From positions 124,001-188,000 of the forward strand of contig OY723302.1 in the NCBI GenBank assembly GCA_963210315.1: a DNA stretch of 64,000 nucleotides, in the 5' to 3' direction. Below the pieces are notes generated by a model that did no database searches, was not told the origin of the DNA, and was given only the letters and a program-made list of their open reading frames with translations. Of this stretch, positions 22,328 to 33,964 are shown piece by piece; positions within the stretch are counted from its first letter, which is position 1; each line of letters starts with the position of its first letter. The DNA is from Rhynchopus euleeides. Taxonomy: Eukaryota > Euglenozoa > Diplonemea > Diplonemida > Diplonemidae. The position numbers and the translations under genes were made by a program.

Positions 22328-25300
22328 CTAGAACATAGCATCCGCCACCGCAGCGACTGCAGCCAGCAGAGACGAGGTGCCCCGCGACGCACAGCACCTG
22401 GGAACCAGGCAGAACACAGCAGGCCACACCAGCGCGGCGTAGACCACCACAGCCTCCCCAGCCACGACCCCCACGCCTTGGAGGTGTGTCAGCGCACGGA
22501 GCCCGACGTAGATGTGGCATGACGCCCACAGCAACCCGAAGGTCGCGACGGACAGGGCCCACCACATGTCACGCCTCGCGATCCCTTCGGGGATGAAAGA
22601 CCCGGTGTAGGTGCGCCGGAGCCGAACCGCGGCTGCGCCGCCCACCCACAGGGGGAGGTGGGCATACGCAGCACGCACCCCACCCTCGCTGTCATACAGC
22701 TGCACCAAGACATCCAGCATAACGCTGTGCAGCAGCAGGAGGAGCACAGGCCACCACAGAGACCCTGCCCTTCTGAGCGAGAGCACAACTGCCACTGCGA
22801 TGCTCACCGCAACCATGCCGTAGCAGGCGCCGAGGATGGGCCCGATGCCCCCTCCGACAAGCCATTCGTCGTAGAACCCCACAGCGAGAGCGCAGCAGGC
22901 AGCACCTGGGAGGGCAGATCGCGCCTTCGCTGCGGAATACCCCAGAAGGGCGAAGAAGAACATCGCGCCGATCGGAACTGCCTGGGCTGTGCCCCACTCG
23001 CCTGATATGACGAGCCCCACCGTGGTGGTGGCAGCGACGAGGAGGTGCAGGAGGAGCGCCCCCAGGGAGAAGGAGGAGAAGACTGCTGCGGTGCACCCCG
23101 CCAGCACCGCGCCCGCCATGCCCCCCAGGACTGGGTAGTCGCGGTGGAGGCCCGAGAGGAGCAGGGCTGCGGCAGCCTCCCCGATGGCGGCTGCGGCGAA
23201 GACTGAGAGTTTGAGGTAGCTCAGCTGCTCCGCACGCTCCCCCACCCGGTGCTCCCCCACCACGAGCATGATGCTGCTGACGCGGCGCGCCCCCGCCACG
23301 CTGCCGGGGAGACCCCCCGGGGGGTGGCCCTCCGCCCCCCCACCCCCACGCGCCTCCCCTGCCGTGTCCTCCCAAGCATAGCTGGGTGTGCTGCCCAGAA
23401 GCGACGCGCGCTCCTCCGGCGCGCCCCTCCTCTCCGCAGAGACGACCTCCATCCCGCAGAGCCGCCGCAGCAGGGCCAGGTCCGGCGCACCGCGAGCATG
23501 CAGCGTGAGGTAGAGGTTCACCGTGGGGAGGGGGGGTGCCGCTGTGCCGCATTCGCTTGCCGTTTGGCCCCCCTCCTCCGGCGGGGGGGTGTGCCCCGTG
23601 CCCTCCGCCGCAGCGATGGCCGTGACGAACGGCTCGCAGAGGGTGGGCAGGGTGCGGCACAGCTCCCCACACAGGCGGGCGAGCAGGCCCCCCGGCAGGT
23701 CCTCCGTCGCACCGAGCAGCACGACGAGAGTGTCGAAGGCGCCTTCCTCCAGGCACTCCACCTCCACCCCATCCTCCTCCTCCTGTTGGGCTTCTTCGGG
23801 GGAGCCCAGGGATATGACAGACGATGCAGCGCTGGCCGCGCTGGCTGCGCACAGCGGGGGATCCGCCGTGGCGCCCGGGTCTGCGCTGTCATCAGCCATG
23901 GGGGGTGCCGTGCTGCAGGCTGACCCCACAGGGGTGGTGGCTTGCGTCGGGTCCTCCCCAGGGGGGGTTGGGTTGGCAGCCAGCTCGCGGCGCCGCTCCT
24001 CCTCCTCCGCCGCGGCTGCCGCCGCGGCGGCGGCCATGTCGCGCGCCTCGCGCAGCTCGTCCGCCGCCACCTTCGCCTCCGCCTCCTTCTCGCGGTACCG
24101 CTCCCCCCACTCCTCCTCGGCCCGCCGCATCTCCTGCCGCGACTTCTCCCGCTCCTCCTCCAGCTCCCGCTGCAGGCTGGCGTAGTCCCGCTGCAGCGTC
24201 TCGCTGGCGGCGCGCAGCACAGCTCCCTCACCCTCACCCCCGCCCTCACCCTGAGGCTGCCCCGGGGGCGAGCCGCCACGACCCTCACCACCACCACCAC
24301 CACCTCCGCCACCCCCAAGGGCCTGCGCGGGGGAGGGCGTGCTGTCCATCATCCGCTGGCGGAGAATCTCACGCTCCTGCTCCCTCGCTGCTGCGGCGGC
24401 GGATGCCGCAGAGGGGGCTGCCGCCCCAGGCTGGAAGGATGGGTAGTGCGGCTGCTGGGCAGCGGTGGGGCCGCCTGCAAGGCTCCACAGCCCGGCAGTC
24501 GCGGGCGATCCGAACTGCGATGCGCCGGGGAACCCCCCAAGCCCGGCCTGCGGGGGGTACATCAGGGGGAGCTGCTGCCGCATCATGTCGGAAGGGCGCG
24601 GCAGGCCACCCCCTATCCCGGCGAAGCCGGGGCCCTGAAGCGGGTGCTGCTGCTGCGCCACGGCGGCAGCGGAAATGCCGCCCCAGACCCTATTGGGGTT
24701 TCCCGTCGCCTCCGACTGGCGCAGCCGGGCGCGGAGGCGGGCGGAGAGCGAGTCACGCCGGGACGGCCCCCCTCTGGGGTCAGGCATGCTGTGCTCTGCG
24801 TAGGCCTCCACCACATCCAGGGTGGGGGTGGTGGGGGTGGCGGTAGCGGGGGCATTTCCGCCGACACCCCCCTCCTCAGCACCACCACCACCCCCGCCGC
24901 CGTCAAACTCCTCCACCGCATCCACCTCCGGCTGGCTGCTGCACCCCACACCCTCCCCCATTGGGTGGCGGTTCTCCGTGGTGCGCGCCTCTGCGGCGCC
25001 TCCCCCTTCTCCTTCCCCTTCTTCTTCCTCCTCCGCTTCCCCCGGCTCGATATCCACAACCTGTTCCCCATCCGCCTCCATCCCCACCTCTGCCTCTTCC
25101 ACCTGCTGCTGCTCCCCACCACCCGCAGCCTCCTCCCAGCCCACGCAGGGTATGGGGGGGGCGTTGGACATGCGGTGGTGGTGGCTAGGTGTTGCGGCAG
25201 CCCCGCTGCTGCTGCTGCTCCCTCCGGTGTGCAGGCGGAGGTAGCCCGCGGTGGATGCCGCCGCTGCGGCAGCGGGGGAGCCGCGCGCGGTGCCGGAGGG

Positions 25301-26926
25301 GGAGCGCTGGGCTTCAGAGGGGATCCCGGGCGCTGCGGAGCAGGCGCAGAGGAAGGAGGTTGGGAGGGCGAGGGCGGCAGCCACCAGAGCCGAGATGGGG
25401 AGCAGCGCTAAGGGGAGGGGCGCCCCAGAGAGGGCGACGGAGGAGATGCCGGTGTGGCCTATCGTTGGGGGGAGGAAGAGCGCCCCAGAGGCAAAGAGGC
25501 TTGCGGCGCAGGCCGCGCAGAGGATCGTGAGGGAGGCGACACGCACCCCGCCGCCCCCCTCACCCTCCTCCGCCTCGGGTGGGGCGCGGCGGATCCCCTT
25601 CTGCGGGGAGATGATGTGGTGCTCCTGCACCACCTCCACCTCCGGGGTGGCGTGCTCCGAATACCCCGTCACGACATCACCCCCGTCGGCGATGTTATCC
25701 TCGGAGAAATCCTTCACGATAATACTCCCCCGTGCCCCGGAGGCATCCGGGGGTGCGGAGGGGTTGCCACCTCCGTGCTTCTTTATCGACCCCTCTGATT
25801 CTGCCGAGATGATCTGGGGCACGCCAACGCCATCGAGTGCGGAGAGGACGTCTCTCACATCCGAGGGGGACAGCGCATCCCCTTCGCGGACCTTCTGGGT
25901 GGCAACCGCGATGCGCCTCAAATCCTCCACCTCACCCAGCTGCCCTGCCGCCTCCAAGCGGTTGCGGAGGTCGAGGGGTGGCATGCCTATGCCTGCGGCC
26001 AGCTGGTTGATCTCGTTAAGGCCTGACACAATCTCGCCTCCCTGCAGCCCCAGGGCGCCTGTGATCTCCCCTAAGGCCTCAGGCAGCTCGCTGACGGGTG
26101 TGCCAGGCACGCCTCCCTCGAAGGCGGCAAATCCGATTCCATCCGATGCATCTGGGTCACAGCCGGTGCTCTCCTGCAGGGTGTGCTTCTCCCACAGGCA
26201 GAACACAGCTGCCGCAGCCGCGCACGCCGCAGCGGAAAACCCCGCTGCTGCTGCGAACAGCGTGACCCCCTGAATCCCCAGGCAGCCCCCGATGTGAAAC
26301 ACCCCCGTGCGGTGCCCCGCCGGTTCAGCCCCCGAGACATCCCTGACGGAGATGCGGTATTCGGTGCAGGGGGTGGCGCCGCTGATGCGGAAGAGGGCCC
26401 CGTCAGCCCCCTCAGACAGCCCCACCACCAGGGGCACGCCTTCCGACGTGGGTGCAGCGTGGTGCTCTTCAGAGGAGGTGTTGTGGGTTGCGGCGGATCG
26501 GAAGGGGTTGGGCAGGGAGGTGAAGGTGCCTCTGGAGGTGGGGTCTGCTGACGTGGCGTCGAGGCGGAGGGTGGCTGGGGGTGGCGGCAGAATTCGCGTG
26601 GCGGAGGTGGGGGATGAGCTGTCCCCGAGGTGCGTCATGGCGTCGGCAGCCCCGGAGCCGGGTTGGCTTAGCAGCTCCACCACAGCGACGTCATACGCCC
26701 CATCTGCCTCCACAAGCAGCACGGTGTCCGCATTGGTGTATGTCCCCGGCAGGCCGCCGTACTGCGAATAGTCTGCGATGCTGATGACAGACACCGTCGC
26801 CGTGCCCCGAGCTGCCGGGAGGCATGCCGCTGCAATGAGGAGGAGGAAGAGGTATACTGCAGACAGGAGCAGGGGGTTGCGGGCTGGAGGGGCACCCACA
26901 CGACGCCTTGCGGAGCGGGGTGGCAT
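22328..26926 (-). CDS. Large multi-pass membrane protein with signal peptide, unknown function
   Basis: A single 4.6-kb exon giving 1532 aa. The ATG at 26926 is preferred because it opens a clear signal peptide (RNPLLLSAVYLFLLLIAAAC). Parts in order: a likely extracellular or lumenal region to about 210; one transmembrane segment near 215-245 (GVTLFAAAAGFSAAACAAAA); a soluble helical region; two or three hydrophobic segments at 464-545; a long low-complexity region rich in Gly, Pro, Ala and Glu with acidic runs; a coiled coil near 905-980 (LQRELEEEREKSRQEMRR); and about eight to ten transmembrane helices from 1235 to the end. The opposite-strand open frames here are shadows produced by GC-rich codon use. 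I recognise no domain; the layout could be a receptor, channel or transporter-like scaffold. A candidate leader or UTR acceptor lies 50 nt upstream of the ATG. Confidence 0.85.
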   Translation of the reverse strand: MPPRSARRRVGAPPARNPLLLSAVYLFLLLIAAACLPAARGTATVSVISIADYSQYGGLPGTYTNADTVLLVEADGAYDVAVVELLSQPGSGAADAMTHLGDSSSPTSATRILPPPPATLRLDATSADPTSRGTFTSLPNPFRSAATHNTSSEEHHAAPTSEGVPLVVGLSEGADGALFRISGATPCTEYRISVRDVSGAEPAGHRTGVFHIGGCLGIQGVTLFAAAAGFSAAACAAAAAVFCLWEKHTLQESTGCDPDASDGIGFAAFEGGVPGTPVSELPEALGEITGALGLQGGEIVSGLNEINQLAAGIGMPPLDLRNRLEAAGQLGEVEDLRRIAVATQKVREGDALSPSDVRDVLSALDGVGVPQIISAESEGSIKKHGGGNPSAPPDASGARGSIIVKDFSEDNIADGGDVVTGYSEHATPEVEVVQEHHIISPQKGIRRAPPEAEEGEGGGGVRVASLTILCAACAASLFASGALFLPPTIGHTGISSVALSGAPLPLALLPISALVAAALALPTSFLCACSAAPGIPSEAQRSPSGTARGSPAAAAAASTAGYLRLHTGGSSSSSGAAATPSHHHRMSNAPPIPCVGWEEAAGGGEQQQVEEAEVGMEADGEQVVDIEPGEAEEEEEGEGEGGGAAEARTTENRHPMGEGVGCSSQPEVDAVEEFDGGGGGGGAEEGGVGGNAPATATPTTPTLDVVEAYAEHSMPDPRGGPSRRDSLSARLRARLRQSEATGNPNRVWGGISAAAVAQQQHPLQGPGFAGIGGGLPRPSDMMRQQLPLMYPPQAGLGGFPGASQFGSPATAGLWSLAGGPTAAQQPHYPSFQPGAAAPSAASAAAAAREQEREILRQRMMDSTPSPAQALGGGGGGGGGGEGRGGSPPGQPQGEGGGEGEGAVLRAASETLQRDYASLQRELEEEREKSRQEMRRAEEEWGERYREKEAEAKVAADELREARDMAAAAAAAAAEEEERRRELAANPTPPGEDPTQATTPVGSACSTAPPMADDSADPGATADPPLCAASAASAASSVISLGSPEEAQQEEEDGVEVECLEEGAFDTLVVLLGATEDLPGGLLARLCGELCRTLPTLCEPFVTAIAAAEGTGHTPPPEEGGQTASECGTAAPPLPTVNLYLTLHARGAPDLALLRRLCGMEVVSAERRGAPEERASLLGSTPSYAWEDTAGEARGGGGAEGHPPGGLPGSVAGARRVSSIMLVVGEHRVGERAEQLSYLKLSVFAAAAIGEAAAALLLSGLHRDYPVLGGMAGAVLAGCTAAVFSSFSLGALLLHLLVAATTTVGLVISGEWGTAQAVPIGAMFFFALLGYSAAKARSALPGAACCALAVGFYDEWLVGGGIGPILGACYGMVAVSIAVAVVLSLRRAGSLWWPVLLLLLHSVMLDVLVQLYDSEGGVRAAYAHLPLWVGGAAAVRLRRTYTGSFIPEGIARRDMWWALSVATFGLLWASCHIYVGLRALTHLQGVGVVAGEAVVVYAALVWPAVFCLVPRCCASRGTSSLLAAVAAVADAMF

Positions 26927-29900
26927 GGGGGTGTGGGGGTGGGGGGCAGAAGTGGGTAGGAGACTGCCCACCTGTCCTGGTGTGGTTGAGGGTGGTATGG
27001 TGTGGTGGTGTGTTTGGGCCCACGCGTTGTGCGCATCGCGAAGTGAAAACGGGGGGTGTGTGTGTGGTGTGCGTGAGGTGCGTGAGGTGTGTGTGATCAT
27101 CGGTTTCCAAGATGACACTGTGCGTGGCGCAAAAAAAACATGATTGCAGGATAAAAAGAGCTTGCAGGGGCACGGGTGGGTAGGGAGGGGCGGTGGTGGG
27201 TGGGGACTGCCGAGCGACTCTGCGACAAACGCATACAAAAGGCACACGCTACATTCACTGGGTATTGCTCTGCGATGCGTGTGTGTGCGTGCGGGGCGGG
27301 GCAGGAGTGGATTTTGCTCGGGCCGGCAGCAGGCGGCATGTGCAATTCAGGATATCCAGTTCCACCCACGCCCGCCCACCCCCCCACACACACACACACA
27401 TTCGCAAAAAGAAACACCTAATTCGTGGCGACGACCAAAAAAATTGAAATATGGCACGCGAAATGCGGGCGAGCTCCAGCAATGTCCAACGTTGCCAGAC
27501 GAAGATGATCACTTTCTTATTTTTTTGATGTATTTGCTTTGCGGCATGGACGCACCGACGACACGGCTCATGATACGATATACCGGAGGGGTCTGCAAAA
27601 GAGAAGGGGCAGAGGACGGGGTGGTGGCGGGGGGGGGGGGAGGAAAAGAAGAAAGCGGGGGAACGCGCACTACTCACGACACTCAGTCCCACCCAATGAA
27701 GCGGGGGGATGGGGGGGGGGGGGGCGGGTTAGTGAAGCAGAGAGAGAGGGGGGGGGGAAGGGAGGAGGTATGGCCACAGGGCCACCCCCACTCCAACCCC
27801 GCTCTCTCTGCTAGCAGTGTGTGAGAGGAGTGGGGGGCAGTTCACTTTATTCTCGAGGGCCCCAGGCAACCCACACTTTGGGAAGGGATGGGCAGGCGTG
27901 TATCTGCGCGGGGGTGGTGGGGTGAGTGAGTTTCCCCCATCGCCTCGACAAGCTTGCCATTCCAGGGGGTGCCCCAGCAGTGCCACATGCAGCGCCGCTC
28001 TTCCCCATCCCCGCTTGAAAGGGATGGGGGAGGTGTTTTTTTCTTTGTCATTGCATTTGGTCTTTCTCACGCTCACTCGGGTGCACACCCAAAACCCACA
28101 GCGCCATCTCGCGATCCCCACCGTTTGCTGGCACAGGTGTGCAAAGTGGCGGAGGTTGTGGCATGTGTGGCGGCGGCGGCGGTGAATCAAGGCCTCTGTC
28201 AAACCGTGCCAGTGTGGCACGCGAATTGGCGGCACAACAGCGAGGGGGGGGGAAGAGAGCTTGGTCCTGTAGAGGGTTCTGGCGCGTGCCTCCCACCTCA
28301 GGCGGATGACAAACATAACATGTGTCGCTCCGTCACAGGACTCACTCGCCTCAATCGTGCCCGCCACACCCTCACCACAGGCGAGGGGGTGTCGAAGCGT
28401 CAACGCAAAAAACAAAAGCATGTTGATCACCCATCCGCTCCGAAGGGCATGACCACTTGAGCCAATCAAGCTTGCTGCAGGAGAAAGAACGTATCGAGAG
28501 GGCAAGCGCGACCGACTATGATTGCTGTTTTTATTGTTCGTTTTTATCGTTCGTTTATTTGATATTTTCCAGCGTGCTTTACGCACACAAAACTCCCGGG
28601 AGAAGGGGGGGAGGGGGACACATGAGGGTGCAAGAATGGCAGGGCAGCGACAGGCCAGAGGGAACGACCGCTGAACACACGTGGTGGGTGTGGTGTGAGG
28701 CACACAGGCACACCACCTGGTGCAGCGCGCTCCCTCATCAGACGTACGCCTCGGGCAGAAGCGGGGCAAGGCACCTGGGTCAGCAAGGCACCCGTTATTC
28801 AAGGCGCTACTGAGCACAACATGTGGCCCGTGGCAGTTCCACAACCCCTCCAAAGGAGCAGTCCTTTTTTTGTTCTGTTTTGTCCGTGTTTCATCACGGG
28901 CGGGCCCGCAGTTCCCTTTGCACAAATGCTGCCATGCTACGCTACAACGAGGGCTACCACTCGAGCCTGGACATGAAATACACACGCGTTTGAACTAATC
29001 CAATATTATTTAGGATTGACACTCATCATCCCAGGATGGGCTGGGCGCGCCAAGGCGCTTAGACCCCATGCTGTATACAGGCAGCCAACGCGAGACAGCG
29101 CGACAACCTGACACTGACAGCCACGCCAACCACCTCCTTCGCATCGTCTCGTTTCAGACCTGCACTAAACACTCAATTTCCTAGTTTCCGGAGGCCTTGA
29201 ATTGAAGCCGGGTTGTGCTCTTGGCTTGGGGGGGATGAATCACGGGATGACGGAGTGTCAGGAAAATTATTCAGAGAGAGGGGGGGTGGGGATGGGCCGC
29301 GCGTTCCCCCGCAAACCTATAAGAAGAAACTATCCGTGGGGTGGCAGCAGAATTGTGGCACTTGGTAGAGGCATATCAGTTCAGCACGCCACTCTGCTTG
29401 CATGTCCGGGCGACTTGTGTGCACTGGAGGGGGGAGTGACGAGTCTCAGAAACGTCGCACATAAGAAGCGCCGTACGGCAGCGGGTCATGATAGCGGCCA
29501 CTATCACCACCTAAGGGGCTCACAGGATCCAAACAAGCCCTGCGATAACCAAGACGATCGTCCTGACATATGGCAAACACCTTGCTTTGAGCGCATGTGA
29601 ACAATCGCGAACGTTTTGTTTTGAACGATTATTTTGCCGTCACCTGAGCAACGCACTGTGAGAGGGGACCACCTAAACGAACTTTGCTGAACTGTGAAGG
29701 ACTCTTCACGGCCCCAAGTGAGGGGGGGGGGGGGGGGGGGGAGAGGGGCGCTTTTCCGACGCGGTAGTCTGGCCGGTTCCCCGGAAAATATCTTGCTGCC
29801 CCCCTTCGGGTGCCAACGACCCCACGACCCTGCCACGCGAAATGGCGAGGCAGATGGAGCACGCAACGACGCAGTGTTTACGGAAGGCAATGGTGTAATG

Positions 29901-31302
29901 CCACGACATGCAGCTGAGGGTCTTTAGCAGCCCATTTCCCCCACGGCACCGTTGGCATGCCAGACAACTTATCGGTTCAATTGGCATAGCCGTGACGGCC
30001 GCACTGTGGGCACTGCATGGGAGTGGGTATTGGGGGGGTTGGGGGGTTGGGTGACGCGCAGTGACGTGTGTGTGAGGGAGAACGGGAGAACGGGAGAGGG
30101 GTGAGAGTAGGGGGGGGGGGAACAACAGCAAACTGAACAGACCGGATTTGAAAAATAAGTTATTGATGAAAATGCTGGGGGGGGGGGGGACGGGCCTACA
30201 AAACGAGGCTAAATAAAAAGAACACGGACGATAGCGGGGGGGGGGGGGAGGTGGGGCCGTATGTCGGGACAATGATGGGGGGTGGTGGTGGCTTGGGAGA
30301 AGAGCTTTAATCACAACTTCAAAGGGTAAAGGACCCCAGCACGCTTCGAAAGAACTGTTAAGAATAACAAGAAGAGCGGGCTGAGGCGGAGCTGGACTCG
30401 GGGCAGCAGGATCGGGTTCGTCGTGAAGCGCTTGCAGGGCGGAAGCGACGAGGAGGGGCGAGCACGTAAAGCCAATGGCAACCCGCAGAAATTCTCCTCT
30501 CTGCGCTTCCCGAGCATGAGTTCGTCCTGTTGGCGCTGGTCACAAGCGAGCAGGTTTTTATCCCCTGCATTTTCCCACATCACCAGAGATAGATGTGTGG
30601 TACCGCACGAACACTGCGGCTGGGGCGAGAGACATTTCGTCGCGCATTCAGCCCGGCCCGGCCTGCAGTGATCTCTTTTCACGTGTCGGTTGCCCGACTT
30701 GTTGTTTGGGGGGCGGGTGGGAATATTGACCGAAAACAAGCCGCGAAGGAAAAAAAAGCGGCAAACCGCGGCTCCTCAACCGCGAAACCAGACAAATGAA
30801 TCGCCCAACTGAATCGTGCTAGCTAAACTCCGGAAAGAAGTGTCTTTTTTCGTTGAACGCAGCCAAATATAAGGCCTAACCTGTTTTGGCGCACGGGTGT
30901 GATGACAAAAGGGAAAAGTGCTAGCACGAACATGATGTTGGTCTTCTGGTTATGTCTGGTTTCTTAGAACACTTAACGTGTATGCAAAAAAAAAAGTGCC
31001 TACAAAAAAAGGTACCGTGGCGCATGGGTAGATGGGCCAGAAGACTTGCGAAAACGAGGCGGAATACGGATCGCTGCCCACTCTCACTCTCTCTGATTTC
31101 GCGGTCTGGGCGGGTCGTGCAGACGATGCATCAACGCGAGGGTATGCATCGACACAATAAGCCATGCAGTAGAGTAGGATGGGGCAGGGGTGGAGGAGAG
31201 TGGGTGGCAGGGTCTTGTGAGAGAAAGCCGTAGGTTGCGGAGAGAGAAAGAGAGAAAGAGAGGAAGGGGGGGCGCGAGAGGCGCGGTGGGGGGGGGGGGG
31301 TA
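26927..31302. other. Gene-poor intergenic stretch
   Basis: No supported gene in 4.4 kb. It holds GT-rich tracts near 27000-27100, CA repeats at 27385-27400, several G homopolymers (27630, 27712-27723, 27750, 29720-29742, 30178-30190, 30237-30248) and a G run ending at the transposon insertion point. I looked for rRNA and tRNA motifs and found none convincing. Confidence 0.45.
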
Positions 31303-31540
31303 GGGGGGGTCAAATGCCACCCTTTTACGTGGACAAACACGATTTTTCAAAAAACCGGCGCAGAGGCCCCAAAGCCCCCGTAAACCCTCCAAACCCCCCC
31401 AGATCGGTCCGGAAACCCATCGAACCCCACTTTTCCACCATTCCGGGCACCTCAGGTGCCCGAATTGGGGTACCTAATTTTCGTGCCACCGTTTGGTACC
31501 ACACAGTGTCACTGAGGGGGGGTTAGGAAAGGATACGCAC
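31303..31540. repeat. Left terminal inverted repeat of transposon copy 1
   Basis: Matches the inverse of 33734-33962 almost throughout, from the GGGTCAAAT tip to TTAGGAAAGG-TACGCAC. Confidence 0.9.
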
Positions 31541-31594
31541 CACAGACACCCACAATCATCTGCAGAGTGCTGTGAATACCGCACAAACACAAGA

Positions 31595-33712
31595 ATGGGC
31601 CGCACGGTTGCTCGGAGTGCGAACGCCATCGCCGCGGCGAGGAAGTTCGTCGGCCAGCTGCCCGTGGAGCTGTGTGGGGCACGGTGGTGCGATTTGAACG
31701 CGCAGCGGGCGCGCATACTCAGGCGCACGCGCGGGGCCCCCACGAAGGAGGCCTTTTTAAAGGCCCTTTCGCGGATCGGTGCGCGGAAGACGCGGGTGCA
31801 GTGCGAAGGGAAACGAGAGTTCCGGTGGTGTGTGAACTGCGATCACACAGTTCGCCCGATGGCAAAGGGCGCGAGCGCGGGTGAGGGGCCAGTGGAGAAT
31901 ACAACCGATGAAGACAGCGACAGCGACAGCGACTGTGACAGTGGCAGTGTCAATCAAAGCGACAGCGACAGCGACAGCGACCCCGAGGACGCTACGACTC
32001 CGAAAACCTCGAGTCCGGGAGTGTACTCCGCAAGCGCGTATAGACGATTACACGCCAAATATAAGCGCTTGCGACAGCGGTGTCTTGTGACACCGACCTC
32101 CCTCTACAACAAGGAGGGGGGCTACAGCGCCGGTGTGGCAACGGCGCTGACAGTGCTGCGAGGGTGGGGGATCGGCGCGAAGAGCTGTGGCGAGGCTCTG
32201 AGCGACATCCTGGAGTGCATCCTTGGCACTCGTGGGAAGGGGCGCAACATCAGTGCGGCGACAGTCAAACGCACTGATGCGTGGGCAGGTCCAATGAGTA
32301 CTGATCGGTTCCTGACGAAGCTTCGTGAAAAAGGAGGGCAGGTGCAGACGTGCATGGACACCTCGTCGGGTGCGCGCTCGCAGCAAGGGGTGAAGTACTC
32401 GCAGGTCTCGTTCTCTGCTGCAAGCCCTGAGACCGGCAGGGTGCTCCAAGTCGTGGCCGACAGCTCCGTCGGGGAGGGAAGCCGTGCCATCGACAAGGTG
32501 CCCCAGATCCAGCGTGTTCTGCTGGCGGCGACGGAGGCCGGCTTTCAAAAACCATCACTGTGTCTGACTGATCACGAATCAACGGCCAAAGCTGCCTGTG
32601 TCCTTGGAGGGTTGATACCTTCGGGGTGCTCGTCGCACAAGTGGAAGCACACCATTGAATCGGTTGATATCAACACCACCACCCAAGCTGCGATCGAGAC
32701 GCTTCACACCGCTTGCTGTCCTAAAAGCACGAACGCCACCACATCGACGGGAATCAAGATGGTATCAACACTCTTCGCAACAAAAGGAGGCATTCCAAAG
32801 GGGTTTACGTTGGGAAGGCAGGTGGGAAACAAATATGGGTGGCTATGCCGTTCCTGCGCGGCAGTGCTCCACAACCGGGATGTATTGACCAAGGCTGTTG
32901 AGCGACGCGAGCTGTACATTCCGGGAAGCAACGCACTCAGTGTGCTGTTGTGTGACGACATTGTGCCAGAGTTGGTGGTTGCTGCGGTCTGCTTTGCCTG
33001 GTACAAGAGTACGTATGTACTGCTGAAAGGGTGCAAATTGCGTGGCGAGATGAATGTCACGGAAGCCCGCAAACTCTACCCGACCCTCCGAGGGTGGCTC
33101 GTGACTCTTTCGCGTGTGAAAAGCAAGTTTCCACAGTGGATATTTGAGACGGCAGGGCGCAACCCCCTTGGCATGCAGCAAGCCCAGGAGCACTTCGACT
33201 CTACATGCGCAAGCCGCCTTCGGGGATCAGTGGCACGCATGATCGAGACTTTTGATCGCTTTGTGGCTCATGACACGGATCTCCCGCCAGAGGCTGCCAA
33301 AGACCTTCCACACTCGAACGACTTCATTGAGGGAGCGCATGGTACAGTCGGCTTGCTGAGTGAGGATCTTCCCGGCTGCAACCCAGAGAGGATTGCGAGC
33401 ATTGCGCAGCGAAAACACAACCGCAGGGCACTCTTTGAGATTGGGGTCCCGCTTGTGCCGAGCGAAGAGACGTACTCATCCTACAAGGAGAGGAAATTGA
33501 ACTCAGATGAGGACGTTCACTTGAGGATACATCGCACCACAATGAAGCAGCAGCTGCGGACTTAGTACACCAAGCTCTCTGTGGCTGAACTGCGGGACAA
33601 AGCAGCTGAGCACGACCTGCCTGTGCGACAGGGAGGGAAGTACATAATCAAACCAAAGCTCATCGAAGACCTGATCGATGCCACCTACATGGCGCCTGAT
33701 GACGAGTTCTAG
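31595..33712 (+). pseudogene. Transposase with D/D/E-like residues and C-terminal SAP domain, split by one in-frame TAG
   Basis: The open frame runs from ATG 31595 to TAG 33563-33565 (656 aa). The same frame continues without shift for 48 codons to TAG 33710-33712 and encodes a SAP-type helix pair (LSVAELRDKAAEHDLPVRQG, then KPKLIEDLIDATY), a DNA-binding motif. In the decayed copy at 53431-54578 the matching codon is GAG, so the stop looks like a recent single-base change, or else it is read through. Catalytic candidates: D255 (CMDTSSG), D326 (LCLTDHESTAK) and E579 (SNDFIEGAHG), in an RNase H-like order with a long insert between D326 and E579. A CxxC (WCVNCDH) near residue 90, a second (WLCRSC...H) near 420, and a Ser/Asp run near 106-130 are also seen. 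The superfamily is not recognised. Confidence 0.8.
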
Positions 33713-33733
33713 CCCGTCAGAAATGTGGTATTA

Positions 33734-33962
33734 GTGCGTACCCTTTCCTAACCCCCCCCTCAGTGACACTGTGTGGTACCAAACGGTGGCACGAAAATTA
33801 GGTACCCCAATTCGGGCACCTGAGGTGCCCGGAATGGTGGAAAAGTGGGGTTCGATGGGTTTCCGGACCGATCTGGGGGGGTTTGGAGGGTTTACGGGGG
33901 CTTTGGGGCCTCTGCGCCAGTTTTTTGAAAAATCGTGTTTGTCACCCCCATTTGATACCCCC
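33734..33962. repeat. Right terminal inverted repeat of transposon copy 1
   Basis: Inverse of 31303-31540, with a tip variant (CATTTGATACCCCC) before the TA. Confidence 0.9.
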
Positions 33963-33964
33963 TA

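Larger units (their letters stand above)
31303..33962 (+). mobile_element. Transposon copy 1: TA-flanked, about 230-bp terminal inverted repeats
   Basis: The element lies between TA dinucleotides (31301-31302 and 33963-33964) inside a G homopolymer. Inverted repeats run from 31303 to about 31540 and 33734 to 33962. The two ends differ at the tip: the left has GGGGGGGTCAAATGCCACCC with an ACGTGG segment, the right a shorter form with GGGTGACAAACACG. The pair is shared with copy 2, so the asymmetry is a family feature. It encodes one transposase on the plus strand. The TA duplication recalls Tc1/mariner, but the long repeats and the protein do not look like that group. Confidence 0.93.

Noticed and set aside
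23518..25411. Long plus-strand open frames (up to 489 aa) opposite the large membrane protein gene
   Set aside because: They are Ala/Arg/Pro-rich antisense shadows of a GC-rich coding exon; the minus-strand frame has a signal peptide and membrane helices.
27729..28985. 418-aa minus-strand frame
   Set aside because: No motif, mixed composition, crosses several homopolymers and lacks any GTATG/CAG exon logic.
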